The notes beneath the pieces are model-generated. The model worked only from the letters and a program-made list of their open reading frames with translations. It was not told where the DNA came from and ran no database searches. 64,000 bases of DNA from Micromonospora aurantiaca ATCC 27029 (GTDB lineage: Bacteria > Actinomycetota > Actinomycetes > Mycobacteriales > Micromonosporaceae). The stretch's first letter is position 1, and every line of letters begins with the position of its first letter. The DNA lies in the NCBI RefSeq assembly GCF_000145235.1, contig NC_014391.1, positions 6,343,501 through 6,407,500 on the forward strand, given 5' to 3'. Shown piece by piece: positions 50,118 through 57,838 of the stretch. The position numbers were made by a program, and so were the translations under genes.

Positions 50118-51086
50118 ATGACGCGTTGGGGAATCCTGGCCACCGGAAACATCGCCGCCCGCTTCGCCGAGGATCTGCGGCTGGTGCCGGACGCCGAGCT
50201 GGTCGCGGTCGGCTCGCGTACCCGGGAGAGCGCCGAACTGTTCGCGCGCCGGCACGACGTGCCGCGGGCGTACGCCTCGTGGGCGGAACTGGCCGCGGAC
50301 CCGGACCTGGACGCGATCTACGTGGCGACGCCGCACGCCGCGCACCACGAGGCGGCGCTCGCCTGCCTGGCCGGCGGCAGGGCCGTGCTGGTGGAGAAGC
50401 CGTGCACGCTGGACCTGCCGACCACCACCGAGCTGGTGGAGACGGCCCGCGCCCGAGGGCTGTTCCTCATGGAGGCCATGTGGATGCGGACGAACCCGCT
50501 GATCCTGCGGGTGCTGGAGCTGATCCGGGACGGCGCGATCGGTGAGGTGACGCACGTACGGGCGGACTTCGGCGTGGCCGGCCCGTTCCCGCCGGAGCAC
50601 CGGATGCGGGCCCGCACGCTCGGCGGCGGCGCGCTGCTGGACCTCGGCGTCTACCCGCTGAGCCTGGCCCACCTGGTGCTCGGCGTGCCGCAGCACGTGC
50701 AGGCGTGGGCCAAGCTGACCCCGGAGGCGGTGGACGAGAACACCGGCATGGTGCTCGGCTGGGACTCCGGCGCGGTGGCGACGCTCAGCTGCGGCATGGT
50801 CGGCGCGACCGAGATCTCCGCGTCGATCACCGGTACGACCGGCCGGATCGACCTGCCCGAGCTGTTCTTCCGGCCCGCGCACGTGGTGCTGCACCGGGCC
50901 GGCGCCGAGCCGGAGACGATCCCGGCGGACCTGACCGGCGGCGGTTACCAGTACGAGGCGATCGAGGTGCAGCGCTGCCTGGCGGCCGGGCTGACCGAGA
51001 GCCCGCTGGTCCCGCACTCCGCCACGCTCGAGGTGATGGGCCTGATCGACGACATCAAGGCCCGGATCGGCGTCTCCTACGCGTGA
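50118..51086 (+). CDS. Gfo/Idh/MocA family oxidoreductase
   Basis: NAD(P)-dependent oxidoreductase of 322 residues. The Rossmann start WGILATGNIAARFAEDL, the conserved EKP in VLVEKPCTLD, and LGGGALLDLGVYPL with the catalytic-region Asp/Tyr are all present. MEAMWMRTNP is typical of dihydrodiol/xylose-dehydrogenase-like members, so a sugar or trans-dihydrodiol is a plausible substrate. TAGCGT ends 7 nt before the ATG at 50118, so leaderless. Followed by a bidirectional hairpin and the convergent pit gene. Confidence 0.9.
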   Translation: MTRWGILATGNIAARFAEDLRLVPDAELVAVGSRTRESAELFARRHDVPRAYASWAELAADPDLDAIYVATPHAAHHEAALACLAGGRAVLVEKPCTLDLPTTTELVETARARGLFLMEAMWMRTNPLILRVLELIRDGAIGEVTHVRADFGVAGPFPPEHRMRARTLGGGALLDLGVYPLSLAHLVLGVPQHVQAWAKLTPEAVDENTGMVLGWDSGAVATLSCGMVGATEISASITGTTGRIDLPELFFRPAHVVLHRAGAEPETIPADLTGGGYQYEAIEVQRCLAAGLTESPLVPHSATLEVMGLIDDIKARIGVSYA

Positions 51087-51116
51087 GGGGTCCCCCGCCA
51101 CGGCGGGGAACCCCTC
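51085..51116. terminator. bidirectional hairpin between convergent genes
   Basis: GAGGGGTCCCCCGCC (51085-51099) pairs with GGCGGGGAACCCCTC (51102-51116), 14 of 15 bp. It starts at the stop codon of the oxidoreductase gene and precedes the end of pit on the other strand. Confidence 0.8.
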
Positions 51117-51129
51117 GGCGTCAGGTCAC

Positions 51130-52134
51130 TCAGAACAAGGGCCGGACCAGCAGGTACGCGAGGCAGGCGATCGCGGCGGCGGCCGGGAACGTGATGATCC
51201 AGGCGATCACGATGTTGCCCGCCACGTTCCAGCGCACCGCGGAGAGCCGTTTCGTCGCGCCCACACCCATGATCGCCGAGGTGATCGTGTGCGTGGTGGA
51301 GATCGGCGCCTTCAGCACCAGCGCGTTGAAGTAGAGCACCGCGCTGGCCACGGTCTCGGCTGCGAAGCCCTCGGCCGGGCCGAGGTCGATGATCTTCCGG
51401 CCGAGCGTCCGGATGATCCGCCAGCCGCCCGCGTACGTGCCGGCGGCCAGCATCGCGGCGGAGGTCCAGAAGACCCAGCCCGGGATGTGCGTCTTGCTCT
51501 CCTGGAAACCGCCGGTGTAGAGCGCGAGCACGATGATGCCCATGGTCTTGGCGGCGTCCTGCATGCCGTGGCCGACCGACATGGCGGCGGCGGACGCGGT
51601 CTGCGCCCACCGGAAGCCACGGCTGAGCTTGCCGGGCTGGCCCTTCCGGAACAGCCACATGATCGCCAGCATCATCAGGAAGCCGAGGATCAGGCCGACC
51701 ACCGGCGAGAGCACCATCGGGATGAGGACCTTCTCGATGATGGTGCCCCACTGGACGATGCCGTCGGCGGCGAACAGGGTGGCGCCGACCAGGCCGCCGA
51801 AGAGGGCGTGCGAGGACGAGGACGGCAGGCCGAAGTACCAGGTGATCAGGTTCCAGATGATCGCGCCGAGCACGCCGGCGAAGACCACGCCGAGGCTCTC
51901 CACCCCGGTCGGCAACGTCACCAGCCCGTCGCCGACCGTCTTGGCCACCCCGGCGCCGAAGTGCGCACCGACGAAGTTGCCGACGGCGGCCAGCGCGAGC
52001 GCGATCCGGGGGGTCAGCGCCCGGGTCGAGATGCTGGTGGCGATCGCGTTGGCCGCGTCATGGAAGCCGTTCGTGTAGTCGAACGCCATGGCGACCGCGA
52101 TCACCGCCAGCACGGCGATGAGTTCGGGTGTCAC
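51130..52134 (-). CDS. PiT family inorganic phosphate transporter
   Basis: Low-affinity, proton- or metal-phosphate-coupled transporter of 334 residues, about eight to ten helices. The duplicated PiT signatures are visible: DYTNGFHDAANAIATSISTRAL at the N-terminus and APISTTHTITSAIMGVG near the C-terminus, and GLPSSSSHALFGGLVG in the first half. GTG start at 52134, four nt after the DUF47 stop, so the two are co-translated. Complements the high-affinity PstSCAB encoded at 44001-48113. Confidence 0.95.
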   Translation of the reverse strand: MTPELIAVLAVIAVAMAFDYTNGFHDAANAIATSISTRALTPRIALALAAVGNFVGAHFGAGVAKTVGDGLVTLPTGVESLGVVFAGVLGAIIWNLITWYFGLPSSSSHALFGGLVGATLFAADGIVQWGTIIEKVLIPMVLSPVVGLILGFLMMLAIMWLFRKGQPGKLSRGFRWAQTASAAAMSVGHGMQDAAKTMGIIVLALYTGGFQESKTHIPGWVFWTSAAMLAAGTYAGGWRIIRTLGRKIIDLGPAEGFAAETVASAVLYFNALVLKAPISTTHTITSAIMGVGATKRLSAVRWNVAGNIVIAWIITFPAAAAIACLAYLLVRPLF

Positions 52135-52138
52135 TGGA

Positions 52139-52765
52139 TCAGGACTCCTTGACCGCGATGGTCTCGACGGTGTTGGCGACGTGCTCGAAGGCGTCGCAGG
52201 CGGCCTCCAGCTCGTCGGCCACCTCCTTCATCTTCAGCACCGTGAGTGCGTCGTACTCACCGGAGAAGAGGCGGACCAGCAGCATCCGGTACGCCTGGTC
52301 GCCGTCGTTCTCGAGCCGGTTGCACTCGATCCAGTAGTCCTCGAGATCCTTCATCGACTTCAGCCGGGGCATCGCCTCGGCGGTGAGCTTGGCCTGCAGG
52401 TCGAGCACGTTGACCAGCTCGTGCAGCTCGCGCGGGAGCGACGGGAGCTTGGTCAGGCCGTACAGGTAGAGCAGGTTGCCGACCGCCTCCAGGTGGTCCA
52501 TCACGTCGTCGAGCAGCGAGCCCAGCCGGTAGATGTCCTCCCGGTCGAACGGCGTGATGAACGTGGAGTTGATCTTCTTGTACAGCTCGTGCGTGATCTG
52601 GTCGCTGTCGTGCTCGATGTCGGTCAGCCGCTCGCTGATCGACTGCACGTCGGCACCGGGCAGACCCAGCTCGTTGAGCAGTTCGGTCCCCTTCACCAGG
52701 TTCTGCGCGGCCCTGGTGAAGAGCTCGTAGAAGGCGCCCTCGGTGGGACGGAAGGAAAACTTCAC
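52139..52765 (-). CDS. DUF47/PhoU-like regulator of the Pit transporter
   Basis: A 208-residue all-helical protein of the DUF47 group (PhoU-like), usually encoded with Pit and needed for its control. Acidic metal-binding-type motifs ERLTDIEHDSDQITHEL and ECNRLENDGDQAYRM sit at equivalent places in the two halves. KINSTFITPFDREDIYRL is a family signature. First gene of the operon; TAGCAT (52834 to 52829 on this strand) is a plausible -10 and three PHO-box units lie about 50 bp further upstream. Confidence 0.93.
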   Translation of the reverse strand: MKFSFRPTEGAFYELFTRAAQNLVKGTELLNELGLPGADVQSISERLTDIEHDSDQITHELYKKINSTFITPFDREDIYRLGSLLDDVMDHLEAVGNLLYLYGLTKLPSLPRELHELVNVLDLQAKLTAEAMPRLKSMKDLEDYWIECNRLENDGDQAYRMLLVRLFSGEYDALTVLKMKEVADELEAACDAFEHVANTVETIAVKES

Positions 52766-52883
52766 AGCACGGACCTCGTCGTGTCGGTGGAAGGGTGGCC
52801 GTCGCCCCCCCGGGCGTCTGCTCTGCGCATGCTAGGGACCGCGCCGAACCCACTTTCGATCGGCCCACCCCTGGTCAGGCCCG

Positions 52884-52916
52884 ATTCACCGCTCGTTCAC
52901 CTTCCGTTCACCTGAT
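52884..52916. promoter_or_regulatory. triple-unit PHO box before the DUF47-pit operon
   Basis: Three head-to-tail 11-bp units: ATTCACCGCTC (52884-52894), GTTCACCTTCC (52895-52905) and GTTCACCTGAT (52906-52916). The last base pair is also the first of the ppk2 stop triplet. Relative to the pit operon the units point the other way. PhoP binding is strongly suggested; activation or repression is open. Confidence 0.85.
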
Positions 52917-53866
52917 CACGGACGGCGCTGGCTCCGTAACCGGTCACGCTCCCGTTCGACGTCGAAATCGGCAGGCGGATACCCCAGATCCAACCCGCCG
53001 AACGTCTCCCGCAGCAGGTGGGCGACCGCCCAGTCCCGATACCACTTGCGGTCCGCCGGCACCACGAACCAGGGCGCGGCGTCCGTGCCGCAACGCTCCA
53101 GAGCCTCGGCGTACGCGTCCTGGTAGTCGCCCCAGCGTGCCCGGGTGTCCAGGTCGCTGGGGTTGAACTTCCAGAACTTCGTCGGGTCGGTGAGCCGCTC
53201 CATCAGTCGCTCGCCCTGCTCGGCGTACGAGATGTGCAGCATGACCTTCACCACTGTGACCGCCTGCTCGGTCAGTTCCCGCTCGAAATCGTTGATGATC
53301 GCGTACCGGGACCGCCAGGTCGCCTCGTCGACCAGCCCTTCGACCCGGGCGATGAGCACGTCCTCGTAGTGGGAGCGGTTGAACACGCCCACGTACCCGG
53401 GTGGCGGCAGCGCCCGGCGTACCCGCCACAGGAAGTCGTGCCGCAACTCCTCCTCGGTCGGCGGCCCGAACGAGCGGATGTGCAACCCGAGCGGGTTCAT
53501 CGCGCCCGCCACCCGCTTGACCGTGCCGTCCTTGCCACCGCAGTCCATCGCCTGGAGCACCAGCAGCACCCGGCGCGGCCGGTCGCCGTCCAGCCCGGCG
53601 TCCGCCTGCGCCGGCGCGCTGGTGGCGCTGCCCGGCCCGGCGGCGCCCTGCGCGGAGGCGTACAGCATCTCCTGCTGCCGCCCCAGTTCCGCGCCGATCA
53701 GCTCGACCTGGGCCCGCGCCCACTCCTTGCGCGCCGGCCCGTGCCCGGCCGCCACCGGAAGCCCCGGCGTCGACCGGGGATCGACAGCCGCCAGATCGAC
53801 AGTGCCCGGCCCCACCCGAAGCAGTTCCCGCATAGGCCCGCCGTCGGGCCCCACCACCTCACTCAT
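52916..53866 (-). CDS. ppk2: polyphosphate kinase 2 family protein
   Basis: A 316-residue PPK2 enzyme that moves phosphate between polyphosphate and nucleotides. Walker A-like AMDCGGKDGT is at residues 106-115, Walker B-like FNRSHYEDV at 162-170, and the lid with its Arg residues follows (ARVEGLVDEATWRSRYA). The rest is a normal single-domain (class I or III) length after a 90-residue variable N-terminus. Class cannot be fixed by eye. ATG at 53866 was chosen after a G-rich stretch. Same strand as, and directly upstream of, the DUF47-pit operon. Confidence 0.92.
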   Translation of the reverse strand: MSEVVGPDGGPMRELLRVGPGTVDLAAVDPRSTPGLPVAAGHGPARKEWARAQVELIGAELGRQQEMLYASAQGAAGPGSATSAPAQADAGLDGDRPRRVLLVLQAMDCGGKDGTVKRVAGAMNPLGLHIRSFGPPTEEELRHDFLWRVRRALPPPGYVGVFNRSHYEDVLIARVEGLVDEATWRSRYAIINDFERELTEQAVTVVKVMLHISYAEQGERLMERLTDPTKFWKFNPSDLDTRARWGDYQDAYAEALERCGTDAAPWFVVPADRKWYRDWAVAHLLRETFGGLDLGYPPADFDVERERDRLRSQRRP

Positions 53867-53910
53867 CCCCCGATCCTCACCCCCGGAGCCGTTCCCCGCC
53901 CGCCCCGCCC

Positions 53911-53985
53911 CGTCGATCTTGCAGTTGCGGCCCCTGGTACGCCCGGAAAGCACCGTTTGCCGGGGCGGCAAGTGCAAGATCGGCG
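53911..53985. repeat. GATC-bounded intergenic palindrome, copy A3
   Basis: Terminal inverted repeat GATCTTGCAGTTGC (53915-53928) / GCAAGTGCAAGATC (53968-53981), 13 of 14 bp, with interior related to copy A2 (both have a gccggggc(a/g)g segment). Unlike the others it lies between divergent genes (ppk2 and the sigma factor), so the family cannot be merely terminators. Confidence 0.85.
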
Positions 53986-54053
53986 AGGGTGGGCGGGGTG
54001 CCGGCGAGGGTGGGCGGGTGCCGTGACGGGCGGTGGGGCGGGAGAATGAGGGG

Positions 54054-55007
54054 GTGGACGAGCTTGCGGGGGAGTTCGAGGCGGAACGAGGGCGTCTCCT
54101 GGCGGTCGCGCAACGGATGCTGGGCAGCCGCAGCGAGGCCGAGGACGCGGTGCAGGAGACCTGGCTTCGCTTCTCCGGCGCGCTGAGCGACCCGGGGGAG
54201 CGCGCCCGCGTACGCGATCTGCGGGGCTGGCTCATCACCACCTGTTCCCGGATCTGCCTGGACGTGCTCCGCTCCGCCCGGGTGCGCCGGGAGGCGTACC
54301 CGGGTCAGTGGCTCCCCGAGCCGATGGTGACAGCGGCGCCGGCGGCGGACGGGTTCGCGCCCGACCCGGCCGAGCGGGCGGTACGGGCCGACCAGCTCGG
54401 CACCGCGCTGCTGGTGGTGCTGGAACGGCTGACGCCGGAGCAGCGGGTGGCGTTCGTGCTGCACGACGTGTTCGCGGTGCCGTTCTCCGACGTGGCGGAC
54501 GTGCTCGCGGTGACACCGGAGGCGGCCCGTCAGCTGGCGTCGCGCGCCCGCCGGGCGGTGCACGGGCCGGACGCGCCCCGGCACAGCGCCGACCTGGCCG
54601 AGCAGCGGCGGGTGCTCGCCGCGTTCGCCGCTGCGGTGGAGTCGGGTGAGCTGGAGCAGCTGGTCCGCGTGCTCGCCCCGGACGTGGTGTCGATCGGCGA
54701 CGCCGGCGGCCACTTCCCGGCCGGTCGCCGGCCGGTGGTCGGTGTGGAGTCGGTCGGCCGCCTGCTGCTCGGCCTCTACGGCCAGGCCCGGCAGCGGGGT
54801 GGCCTGCGCGGACGCCCGGTGCTGGTGGACGGCACGCTGGGATGGCAGACGGAGTTCTTCCACCGGGACGGGCGAACCATTCGGATGGTCACCTCGTTCG
54901 CGATCCACGAGGGGCGGGTCACCGGCGTGTTCAACCAGCTCAACCCGGCCAAGGTCGGCGAGCTGCCGCCGCTGGGGCCGGACGCCGCCTGGCCGCCGCG
55001 CTGGTGA
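54054..55007 (+). CDS. ECF41-type sigma factor with C-terminal SnoaL-like domain
   Basis: A 317-residue extracytoplasmic-function sigma factor. Sigma-2 (RMLGSRSEAEDAVQETWLRF) and sigma-4 (LLVVLERLTPEQRVAFVLHD ... VTPEAARQLASRARRAV) are followed by a SnoaL-like domain. The ECF41 hallmarks are present: WLPEP in the inter-domain linker (residues 86-90) and NPAKV (297-301), a variant of the C-terminal NPDKL motif that tunes activity. ECF41 factors normally lie beside a COE-type target gene; none is adjacent here. GTG at 54054 has gggag upstream. Confidence 0.9.
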   Translation: MDELAGEFEAERGRLLAVAQRMLGSRSEAEDAVQETWLRFSGALSDPGERARVRDLRGWLITTCSRICLDVLRSARVRREAYPGQWLPEPMVTAAPAADGFAPDPAERAVRADQLGTALLVVLERLTPEQRVAFVLHDVFAVPFSDVADVLAVTPEAARQLASRARRAVHGPDAPRHSADLAEQRRVLAAFAAAVESGELEQLVRVLAPDVVSIGDAGGHFPAGRRPVVGVESVGRLLLGLYGQARQRGGLRGRPVLVDGTLGWQTEFFHRDGRTIRMVTSFAIHEGRVTGVFNQLNPAKVGELPPLGPDAAWPPRW

Positions 55008-55013
55008 GCCGGC

Positions 55014-55520
55014 TCAGACCACCAGTGCGAGCCATTTCCGGTACGACGTGGCGAACGGCTCGGTGCCGTCACCGAGCGCGCCGAGCAGCCAGCGGGACGC
55101 GGCCTCGGCCTCGGTGACCACGTCGTCCGGGTAGCCCCAGCGGGCCCGGTGCACGGCGAACTCGTCCTCGTCGCGCAGCTCGACCAGGCCGGTCTCACGG
55201 CGGCGCACCACGTCCAGGTCGAGGTCGATCAGGTGGACCGTCTCCTCACCCTCCCAGCGGGCCGGGGTGGCGATGTCGCAGTAGACCTCGCTGGTGCGCG
55301 GCGGCGGGTTGAACATGCCGGTCCACCACCCGTGGTGCGGCACCAGCAGGACGAACGGGATCTGCTCGACCGACGGGCGGCCGTGGTAGACGGACTCGGT
55401 GCCGGCGGGCACGCCGAGCCAGACGCCGAGATCGTCCTCGGCGAGCCGGCGGGCCGGGTAGTCGCGGTGTGCGCTGCCGTCGTACTTGCGGTAGATCACG
55501 CGGACCACATCGCTCGGCAT
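55014..55520 (-). CDS. DUF402 domain-containing protein
   Basis: A 168-residue protein of the DUF402/FomD-like family. FomD-like members are metal-dependent hydrolases of nucleotide-linked or diphosphate substrates. Conserved blocks: VIYRKYDGSAHRDYPARRL, PFVLLVPHHGWWTGMFNPPP, and the acidic EVYCDIATP ... VHLIDLDLDVVRR that binds the metal. ATG at 55520 with TAGGGT about 7 nt upstream, so the message is probably leaderless. It ends 7 bp from the convergent sigma factor gene and is divergent from the helicase gene. Confidence 0.85.
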   Translation of the reverse strand: MPSDVVRVIYRKYDGSAHRDYPARRLAEDDLGVWLGVPAGTESVYHGRPSVEQIPFVLLVPHHGWWTGMFNPPPRTSEVYCDIATPARWEGEETVHLIDLDLDVVRRRETGLVELRDEDEFAVHRARWGYPDDVVTEAEAASRWLLGALGDGTEPFATSYRKWLALVV

Positions 55521-55644
55521 GCCTGGCACCCTAACCGATTCCGGCCACGCCACGCGATCGGGAGGTAACCGGACGCGACCCGCCGTCCCGCCACGCCGTC
55601 GGAGCGGCCGGACCCCCGTCGGTGCCGGCGGGTACGGTCGCACG

Positions 55645-57786
55645 GTGACCCCGTCCCGCACCGCCACCGGCCCGGCCGTCCCGAAGAAGCGCCGCAAGGG
55701 CCGCGCCGGTGCCGGGGAGTTGCTGACCGCCGCGGTGGGCGCGGTTCCGGGTGGCGCGGCCCGGCCGGGTCAGCAGCAGATGGCCGAGGCGATCGAGCGC
55801 AGCATCGCCTCCGGCGAGCATCTGCTGGTGCAGGCCGGGACCGGCACCGGCAAGTCCCTGGCGTACCTCGCTCCGGCGCTCACAGTGGACGGGCCGGTGG
55901 TGGTCTCCACCGCCACACTGGCGTTGCAGTCCCAGCTCGTCGAGCACGACCTGCCGAGGCTGGCCGACGCGGTCGAGCCGGTGCTGGGCCGCCGCCCGAC
56001 CTTCGCCGTGCTGAAGGGGCGTCACCACTACCTGTGCCTGGCCCGGCTGGACAGCTCGGTCGAGGACGAGCCGGACGACGCGCTGTTCGACGCGCCGCAC
56101 TCCGGCAACGGCGGCACCAAGTGGCTCGGTGAGGCGGGCCGGCTGGGCAAGCAGGTGCAGCGGCTGCGCGACTGGGCCGAGGAGACCGCCACCGGCGACC
56201 GCGACGAGCTGGATCCGGGCGTGGACGACCAGGTGTGGCGCAGCGTCTCCATGCCGGCCCGGGAGTGCGTGGGCGCCAGCCGCTGCCCGTTCGGGCAGGA
56301 GTGCTTCGCGGAGGCGTCCCGGGCGCGCGCCCGCGAGGCCGACATCGTGGTCACCAACCACAGCCTGCTCGCCGTCGACATGCTCGCCGGGCGGCACATC
56401 GTGCCGCCGCACAGGCTGCTCGTGGTGGACGAGGCGCACGAACTGGCCGACCGGGTCTCGTCGGCCGCCCAGGCGGAGCTGGTGCCGGAGCTGATCGACA
56501 GGTCCACCCGGCGGGCGCGGCCGCTGCTGCGCCCCGACGTGGCCGAACGGCTCACCGAGGCCGGTGACGCGCTCGCGGTGGGGCTGGCCGAGGCGCCGGC
56601 CGGGCGGCTCACCGCCGGTCTGCCGCCCGCGCTGCGCGAGGCGTGCACCTTGCTGGACTCGGCGACCCGGGCCGCGCTGGAGGGGATCGGCGACGTGAAG
56701 GCCGACGACCCCGATCCGGTACGCAAGCAGCAGGCCAAGGCCGTGCTGGACGAGCTGTCCACCACCGCCCAGCGGCTGCTGGAGGAGGCCGACCACGACG
56801 TCGCCTGGGTCGAGAAGCCGGACAACGGCAGCCGCCGGGCGCTCGTCGTGGCGCCGCTGTCGGTGGCGGGCACGCTCGCCACCCACCTGTACGACGAGCG
56901 CACTGTGGTCGCCACCTCGGCGACACTGGCGCTGGGCGGCCGCTTCGACACCGTGGCCCGGGCGCTGGGGCTGGACGCGCCTCCGCCCGCCCCGCCGTCA
57001 CCGGCCGCCGCCGCGATCGCCACCGCCGCCGCCGCGGGCCGTTCCCCGGTCACGCCGGTGGCCGCCGCCGAGGGCAGCCGCGCGTCGGTCGGCACCGTCC
57101 CCGCGACCGAAGGGCCGGGCTGGAGTTCGCTCGACGTCGGCTCGCCGTTCGACTACGCCCGGCAGGGCATCCTGTACGTCGCCGCGCATCTGCCCCGCCC
57201 CAGCGTCTCCGGGTTGCCCGGACCGGCAGGTGAGGAGCTGCTGGCGCTGGTCGAGGCGCTCGGTGGTCGTACCCTCGGGCTCTTCTCGTCGCGACGGGCC
57301 GCGCAGCAGGCCGCGGAGCTGGTCCGCGCGCGGACCGACCTGCCGGTGCTGCTCCAGGGCGAGGAGGCGCTGCCGCTGCTGGTGCGCCGGTTCCGCGAGG
57401 TGCGGGAGAGCTGCCTGTTCGGGGTGATGTCGCTCTGGCAGGGGGTGGACGTGCCGGGCGACGCCTGCCAGCTCGTGGTGATCGACAGGTTGCCGTTCCC
57501 CCGTCCGGACGAGCCGCTCGCGGCGGCGCGGGCGGCGGCTGTGGACGCCGGTGGCGGGTCCGGTTTCGCGGCGGTGAGCGTGCCGATCGCGGCGGTCCGG
57601 CTGGCCCAGGGTGTCGGCCGGCTGATCCGGGCCACCGGCGACCGGGGCGTGGTGGCGGTGCTCGACTCGCGGCTGGAGACGGCACGCGGGTACGGCCCGT
57701 TCCTGCGCCGGTCGCTGCCGCCGTTCTGGTACACCACCCGGCCGGAGGTGGCCCGGGGCGCGTTGGAACGGCTCGCCAAGAGCTGA
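55645..57786 (+). CDS. DinG/XPD-type ATP-dependent DNA helicase
   Basis: Superfamily 2 helicase of 713 residues. Walker A VQAGTGTGKS is at residues 62-71 and the DEAH box at 262-265. Four cysteines lie between them (Cys131, Cys208, Cys214, Cys220: YLCLARL ... RECVGASRCPFGQEC), the layout of the Fe-S cluster of XPD/DinG helicases. C-terminal motifs: GLFSSRRAAQQAAEL, GVMSLWQGVDVPG and RLAQGVGRLIR. GTG at 55645 follows TACGGT by 6 nt. Residues about 455-520 are a low-complexity Ala/Pro insert. Likely acts in repair of R-loops or damaged forks. Confidence 0.93.
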   Translation: MTPSRTATGPAVPKKRRKGRAGAGELLTAAVGAVPGGAARPGQQQMAEAIERSIASGEHLLVQAGTGTGKSLAYLAPALTVDGPVVVSTATLALQSQLVEHDLPRLADAVEPVLGRRPTFAVLKGRHHYLCLARLDSSVEDEPDDALFDAPHSGNGGTKWLGEAGRLGKQVQRLRDWAEETATGDRDELDPGVDDQVWRSVSMPARECVGASRCPFGQECFAEASRARAREADIVVTNHSLLAVDMLAGRHIVPPHRLLVVDEAHELADRVSSAAQAELVPELIDRSTRRARPLLRPDVAERLTEAGDALAVGLAEAPAGRLTAGLPPALREACTLLDSATRAALEGIGDVKADDPDPVRKQQAKAVLDELSTTAQRLLEEADHDVAWVEKPDNGSRRALVVAPLSVAGTLATHLYDERTVVATSATLALGGRFDTVARALGLDAPPPAPPSPAAAAIATAAAAGRSPVTPVAAAEGSRASVGTVPATEGPGWSSLDVGSPFDYARQGILYVAAHLPRPSVSGLPGPAGEELLALVEALGGRTLGLFSSRRAAQQAAELVRARTDLPVLLQGEEALPLLVRRFREVRESCLFGVMSLWQGVDVPGDACQLVVIDRLPFPRPDEPLAAARAAAVDAGGGSGFAAVSVPIAAVRLAQGVGRLIRATGDRGVVAVLDSRLETARGYGPFLRRSLPPFWYTTRPEVARGALERLAKS

Positions 57787-57822
57787 CGCCCGCGCCTCCC
57801 CGGGCGGGGTGACGCGGGCGTC
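57785..57822. terminator. bidirectional hairpin between convergent genes
   Basis: GACGCCCGCG (57785-57794) pairs with CGCGGGCGTC (57813-57822); a smaller CCCCG/CGGGG pair lies in the loop. It begins at the helicase stop codon and also lies 17 nt past the AI-2E transporter gene. Confidence 0.75.
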
Positions 57823-57838
57823 GGCAGGTCTTGCCGGG

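Noticed and set aside
53911..53985. Reading repeat A3 as a transcription terminator
   Set aside because: It lies between divergent genes, upstream of both start codons, where a terminator would have no transcript to end.
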